Below, in pieces: positions 60,447 to 64,000 of a stretch of DNA of 64,000 bases. Source of the DNA: Salipaludibacillus aurantiacus (GTDB taxonomy: Bacteria; Bacillota; Bacilli; Bacillales; Salisediminibacteriaceae); NCBI RefSeq assembly GCF_900111295.1, contig NZ_FOGT01000016.1:42166-106165 (forward strand), in the 5' to 3' direction. The translations under genes were made by a program, and so were the position numbers. Position 1 is the stretch's first letter. Every line of letters begins with the position of its first letter. The notes beneath the pieces are model-generated. The model made no database searches. It saw only the letters and a list, made by a program, of their open reading frames with translations, and was not told the origin of the DNA.

Positions 60447-61295
60447 TTATTTTTTTGCATTTTTCTCAGCCCTTGCAACCGGGGCACCTTCATACGATAT
60501 CCAGTCACTCCAGCTCCCGGCATAAAGCCTCGGCTTTGCTCCCGCTTCAGTCAGTGCCAGAACATTAACACACGCTGTCACACCCGAGCCGCAATAAACT
60601 ACTAATTCTTTCCCTGTTTCTATATATTTTTTCAGGTCTTTTGCGTGCTGGTCCGCTCTTTTCCAGACTCCCCGCTCATCCGTCCGCTCTTCCCAGTTTT
60701 CCTGGACAGCCCCTGGAATGTGCCCGGCTACAGGATCAATAGGCTCGCTCCTGCCCTCGTACCTTTCTTTATTTCGTGAATCAATCAGCAGCACATGATT
60801 TAATTTTCCTTTAAGGTCGCCGGCATTGACAAGCATAGAAGGATGCACCTCAGGGATAAAGGTGACAGGATCAGGTTCGGGCACCTCAGATGTCGTGTCA
60901 TACCCTTTTCTTTTCCATTCTGAAAAGCTATCTTTAAGGACGTAAGCACGAGGGTGACCCGCATATGTCAGCATCCACCAGAGCCGGGAGGCCATAGCCC
61001 CGGCCTGGTCATCGTATATCACCACCGTTTTTTCTTTGGAGATTCCTGCATTTCCTACCATTAAAGAAAAGCCCTCCAGCGACGGCAGCGGATGCCTCCC
61101 TCCATGTTTTCCGACCGGGCCTGATAAATCTTTTTCGAGATCCATATACACCGCACCGGGGAGATGCTCCTTGTCGTACGCTTTCTTTCCTGCATCCGGG
61201 TCTTTTAAGTTGAAACGGCAGTCAACTACAGCGACATCCGCCTGATTAAGTCTGCCGGCAAGCCAGTCTGAGTCAACTATGTTAGACACACTCAT
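60447..61295 (-). CDS. Sulfurtransferase with two rhodanese domains
   Basis: The 282-residue protein has an N-terminal rhodanese domain (VAVVDCRFNLKDPDAGKKAYDKEHLPGAVYMD) and a catalytic C-terminal one with the Cys loop VVYCGSGVTACVN. The CGSGVTA loop is typical of 3-mercaptopyruvate sulfurtransferases, while thiosulfate types have CRKGVTA, so mercaptopyruvate is the likelier donor. ATG at 61295 follows GAGAGG; GTG at 61304 lies next to it. It is 20 bases after the Rieske-protein gene and probably in the same transcript. Confidence 0.9.
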   Translation of the reverse strand: MSVSNIVDSDWLAGRLNQADVAVVDCRFNLKDPDAGKKAYDKEHLPGAVYMDLEKDLSGPVGKHGGRHPLPSLEGFSLMVGNAGISKEKTVVIYDDQAGAMASRLWWMLTYAGHPRAYVLKDSFSEWKRKGYDTTSEVPEPDPVTFIPEVHPSMLVNAGDLKGKLNHVLLIDSRNKERYEGRSEPIDPVAGHIPGAVQENWEERTDERGVWKRADQHAKDLKKYIETGKELVVYCGSGVTACVNVLALTEAGAKPRLYAGSWSDWISYEGAPVARAEKNAKK

Positions 61296-61315
61296 TAAAC
61301 TCACCCTCTCTTATA

Positions 61316-63064
61316 TTATGACTCATTTTCTTCGAATAATTTTTCGCCGTAATGGAGCCGCCAGGCGATTTTTCCGACTCGCGGAATCTCCCTTGCCGTA
61401 GGGGCGTGAGCGGCCAGATACCTGGCTGCAGCGATAATCATCGTTTCCTGGGCATATTCGGCTAATGTATTTCCTTCCGCTTCCCCTTCCCCGCTCCAGA
61501 GATCAAATTCCCTGCTTGCCGCTTCATACATCTGATAAGAATGAAAATCTGCATCTTCTCTTAATAAAGCGTGGCCAAGTGTATTAAATAATGCGTCTGT
61601 ATCTTTACTCTGGTGCAGATAATTGGCTGCCCACTGCCCCGCCTCATTTACCTGCTGCTGAATATCTAATATCTTTAAAAAATCATCTGCTATAAGAGGT
61701 TCATCCTCTTTTTGGCCGACTGGGCGTTTAGTTGAAGGAATATTAAGAAACCGGTCCAGATAGACAGAAACTGCTGCATGGTAAACAGCACGGATGAGAG
61801 CCGGTTCATTTGTTCTTCTAAGCGACTCATGAACGGCATGGGCATGGGTAAACGTATGAAGGACGGTAATCCAGTCATTGAAGTCGTTCTGGATATGAAA
61901 ACGGACAATCCGTTCGGCCGCTGCCAAAGAAACAATTTGGGCTACTTTAACAGGGGACGCCCCGTTTTTAAACGTTTCTGTCAGAGCGTGAATCATCGTG
62001 ATCGGCTGATCCGACAGAATCACTTCAAGTAACTCTTTTTCATCGAACGGGACAGGATCTTCAGGAAATGGGAGACGGTCAATCTCCTGAAAGGCGGCTT
62101 TTAAAGGTGTGACTAGATTAACCGGTGCCTGCCAACTGTGTAGTTCTTCGCTTCTTACCGCATTGGAAAACAACGGAGTTAACGAAGCAAAAATAGATTT
62201 TTTTAAACCGGTGTCCGCAAGTTCAGCCGCTTCGAAAGCTTTATTATGAAAATCAAGCAAATGGCCGGCATCCATATAGAAGTGGTCCGTGGCAGCAGTC
62301 ATCATCATTGAAGAAATTTCTTCATCAGGCATGCCGCTCTCGACCGCGGTCAGAACAATTCTTTCCGCTCCTTGGGAGTCTCTTACTTCTGTACAGTTCC
62401 GGTACCATGTTTTCAAACGATCAGCATTTCCGCTAAAACCGCTAAGCGGTCCGGTCAGGTGTTTAGGCGGCTGCCCGGCGCAGTCACCCGCTACCCGCCT
62501 TAAGCCTTGATAAAGAGCCTGAATCCGGCCCTGGGTATCCAGTTTCGGCAAACTATTGCTCATAGCTGTCAGAATCGTGAGTCCCGGTCCCCAGCCGTGG
62601 TTGCGGTGTGTGGTTCCGAATTGTATCCCTATTTTGATTATCTCTTGAGCGGGGACATCTGCGTTGATTAACCCTACAACAGATTTAGCAATCACCAGCC
62701 CGAGGTTCTGCTCGAGGCCTTTCATGAGCCGCTGCTTATATTTTTCCTTTTTGTCTGACACTGTTATTGCCTGGTTGACCCAAAGCTCGCCATTTTCTTC
62801 TTTCGTTTCATAGACCGGGACGTCATCGGCCCACGGGTCCAGAGTCCCGCCGCTGCAAACATCAAACCTCGCATGGTGCCAATGGCATGTTAAAATCCCG
62901 TCGCACAAGCTCCCAGTGTGAAGCGGGAACCCCATATGGGGACAGCGGTTATCAACGGCATAAAAATCTCCTTCATGATAAAAAACACCGATCCCGCCTT
63001 TAATCACTTTCGCTTTTTCTTCCTGCAGACTTTTAACGGAACCTGCGGACACCCAATTAGCCAT
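61316..63064 (-). CDS. Rieske iron-sulfur protein with a large C-terminal domain of unknown function
   Basis: The 582-residue protein has an N-terminal Rieske domain (residues 1-100) with both ligand motifs CPHMGFPLH and CHWHHARF and a conserved disulfide-free loop, so it should bind a 2Fe-2S cluster of the ferredoxin-like dioxygenase type. The remaining 480 residues are helical and contain several His-rich segments (FGTTHRNHGWGPGL, TDHFYMDAGHLLDFHN, HTFTHAHAVHESL) that could hold metal. No known oxygenase catalytic domain is seen. No signal peptide is present. The gene is followed after 20 bases by a rhodanese gene. A role in electron transfer or oxidation is inferred. Confidence 0.8.
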   Translation of the reverse strand: MANWVSAGSVKSLQEEKAKVIKGGIGVFYHEGDFYAVDNRCPHMGFPLHTGSLCDGILTCHWHHARFDVCSGGTLDPWADDVPVYETKEENGELWVNQAITVSDKKEKYKQRLMKGLEQNLGLVIAKSVVGLINADVPAQEIIKIGIQFGTTHRNHGWGPGLTILTAMSNSLPKLDTQGRIQALYQGLRRVAGDCAGQPPKHLTGPLSGFSGNADRLKTWYRNCTEVRDSQGAERIVLTAVESGMPDEEISSMMMTAATDHFYMDAGHLLDFHNKAFEAAELADTGLKKSIFASLTPLFSNAVRSEELHSWQAPVNLVTPLKAAFQEIDRLPFPEDPVPFDEKELLEVILSDQPITMIHALTETFKNGASPVKVAQIVSLAAAERIVRFHIQNDFNDWITVLHTFTHAHAVHESLRRTNEPALIRAVYHAAVSVYLDRFLNIPSTKRPVGQKEDEPLIADDFLKILDIQQQVNEAGQWAANYLHQSKDTDALFNTLGHALLREDADFHSYQMYEAASREFDLWSGEGEAEGNTLAEYAQETMIIAAARYLAAHAPTAREIPRVGKIAWRLHYGEKLFEENES

Positions 63065-63174
63065 TTCTATCCCTCCATTTCAGGTTTTACCTGGTATGTA
63101 GAACGTACTGTCTTTATCTTAAAGGAAGTGGCTTTATTATTGAACAATTTCGACAATATTATTATCCTCCCATT

Positions 63175-63221
63175 TAAAAAAACCGTGCAAACCTTCATAT
63201 AGCTGAAGGGCCGCACGGGTA
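63175..63221 (-). terminator. Terminator after the HPr-like gene
   Basis: On the minus strand CCGTGC...CCTTCA pairs with TGAAGG...GCACGG, followed by TTTTTT. Confidence 0.8.
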
Positions 63222-63239
63222 ATGGTCCAGTGGGATATT

Positions 63240-63524
63240 TTAACTTTCCTTTAAAACAGGCGGGGAACAGGATGACAGGAAAAATTCTTCGATGTGACCA
63301 AGTGCCTCTTCGGCATCTGAGCCTTCAGCAATGAGTGTTACCTCATCACTCTCTTTTAACAAAATCATAACCTGGACAGCCCCGAGCACACATTTGGGGT
63401 TATAAGCAATAGTGCCTTTATACATATACACATCACTGGCATACTGGCTGCACAAATGGACGAATGATAAAATCGCGGGTACGCTGAATGGGTCTTTAAC
63501 CTGAATCACCTTTTGTACCTTCAT
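63240..63524 (-). CDS. HPr-like protein lacking both phosphorylation sites
   Basis: The 94-residue protein follows the HPr fold along its length (VIQVKDPFSVPAILSFVHLCSQYASDVYMYKG, CVLGAVQVMILLKESDEVTLIAEGSDAEEALGHIEEFF). The active-site loop G-I-H15-A-R-P-A of HPr is replaced by P-F-S-V-P-A-I, so His15 is missing, and the Ser46 region K-S-I-M-G-V reads K-C-V-L-G-A, so Ser46 is a Cys. It cannot act in sugar phosphotransfer or in the usual CcpA co-repression. ATG at 63524 follows AAGGGGGA. It may have become a regulatory binding protein, which is inference. Confidence 0.75.
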   Translation of the reverse strand: MKVQKVIQVKDPFSVPAILSFVHLCSQYASDVYMYKGTIAYNPKCVLGAVQVMILLKESDEVTLIAEGSDAEEALGHIEEFFLSSCSPPVLKES

Positions 63525-63649
63525 TGTAATCCCCCTTTTGTGCATTTGTAGTCTTAGTAATATATTAACTGGTCCGCTACTTTAAAACTTGAAATGTGGA
63601 AGAAAATTTATCACTTTTTTTCGTCAGGCCCTTCCGGTAACGTCAACAG

Positions 63650-63898
63650 CTAAATCCAGGAAAAGCCACCCGGACGGTCTTTTTTCTCTTTCGCTTCGTC
63701 TTGTTTAGTTACAGACTGTTCCTGTTTAGTTTCAGTCTGTTCCGGTTGCGGTTTTTTAGGCTGCTCTCTTTGGGGACGTCTTCCAAAGAGAAGCTGAGAC
63801 CACGGATCGACGGGTCTTTGTGTCGTGTCATGGCTTTTTTCTTGCTCTTTTGCTTCTGATGTTTGTTTTGGTTCCTCCTTGTTTTTCTTCTCTTTCAC
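63650..63898 (-). CDS. Low-complexity charged protein, 82 residues
   Basis: The protein (start GTG at 63898, 6 bases after GAGGAGGG) is rich in Lys, Glu, Gln and Thr, with segments such as EEPKQTSEAKEQEKSHD and EQTETKQEQSVTKQDEAKEK. A short ordered core RPVDPWSQLLFGRRP lies in the middle and the C-terminus is RPGGFSWI. It is probably disordered. No family is recognised. Confidence 0.6.
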   Translation of the reverse strand: MKEKKNKEEPKQTSEAKEQEKSHDTTQRPVDPWSQLLFGRRPQREQPKKPQPEQTETKQEQSVTKQDEAKEKKDRPGGFSWI

Positions 63899-64000
63899 TG
63901 GTAACCCTCCTCGTATATTATATTTAAGCCCATAATTGAGCTTATAAATTTCTTTACACCCAAGGCTTTTTGATTGGGCGTCTCAAGATATTTCTAGATA

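Overview
The window is chromosomal DNA from an endospore-forming bacterium of the family Bacillaceae, probably a halophilic or alkaliphilic relative of Bacillus. The evidence is gene content and order. There is a B-type RNase P RNA gene, gpsB, ypsA, a spore coat gene of the cotD type, yhfH- and yjcZ-type small genes, mrfA/mrfB (yprA/yprB), parE-parC preceded by a yneT-type gene, and a Bacillus-type replication terminator protein. Ribosome-binding sites are strong (AAAGGAGG-like), and TTG and GTG starts are frequent.

The most informative stretch is 48.7-51.5 kb, which I read as the replication terminus. It holds a dif site for XerC/XerD-type recombinases (49400-49427, 24 of 28 positions as I recall the B. 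subtilis dif), the replication terminator protein gene rtp (49658-50023, minus), and four Ter-like sites: one in plus orientation upstream of rtp and three in minus orientation at 50207, 50467 and 51450. Gene orientation changes here too. Left of 48.7 kb most genes are on the plus strand and right of 52.9 kb most are on the minus strand, so on both arms transcription mostly runs with the incoming fork. A second, half-conserved dif-like copy (48802-48832) in the same orientation brackets an AT-rich 600-bp segment with repeats. It may be the scar of a Xer-integrated element.

Layout. 0-9 kb: lipoproteins, a YwpF-like protein, an amidohydrolase, a YhjD-like gene behind a near-perfect LexA box, the iron-sulfur repair protein gene ric with a Crp/Fnr-like palindrome, a cyclophilin lipoprotein, and a five-gene yhc-like ABC transporter operon with its GntR regulator and a likely operator. 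9-19 kb: cheV, yhfH, a DUF3891 gene, a two-gene 2-oxoacid:ferredoxin oxidoreductase with fused subunits, an HD hydrolase, a DJ-1/PfpI protein, an alpha/beta hydrolase and an MFS transporter. 18.9-20.3 kb: a B12-binding protein with the CarH-type light-sensor motifs, overlapping a PAS-like/STAS protein of RsbR type. This looks like a B12-based light or corrinoid input to a stressosome-like output and is the best candidate for an undescribed system. 20.5-26.1 kb: a sodium:solute symporter operon with a consensus cre site, a cNMP/CBS/DUF294 protein and a DEDDh exonuclease. 26.2-32.8 kb: mrfA, mrfB and a second DUF294-exonuclease pair. 33-48.7 kb: cotD, ypsA, gpsB, an RNase H-like gene, rnpB, an rRNA methyltransferase, moaA, a HesB-like gene, an M32 carboxypeptidase, a glycine betaine/choline-type ABC transporter with fused permease and binding protein, a universal stress protein, a CoA-binding protein, parE and parC. 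50.5-64 kb: alpha/beta hydrolase, yjcZ-like peptide, OsmC-like protein, phospholipase D-like protein, 3D-domain wall protein, small hypotheticals, cupredoxin, M50-like membrane protease, HAD phosphatase, speD, rhodanese, a Rieske protein with a large unknown domain, and an HPr-like protein lacking both HPr phosphorylation sites.

All assignments come from reading the sequence and remembered family features. No database search was run. Starts were chosen from ribosome-binding-site spacing and may be a few codons off.
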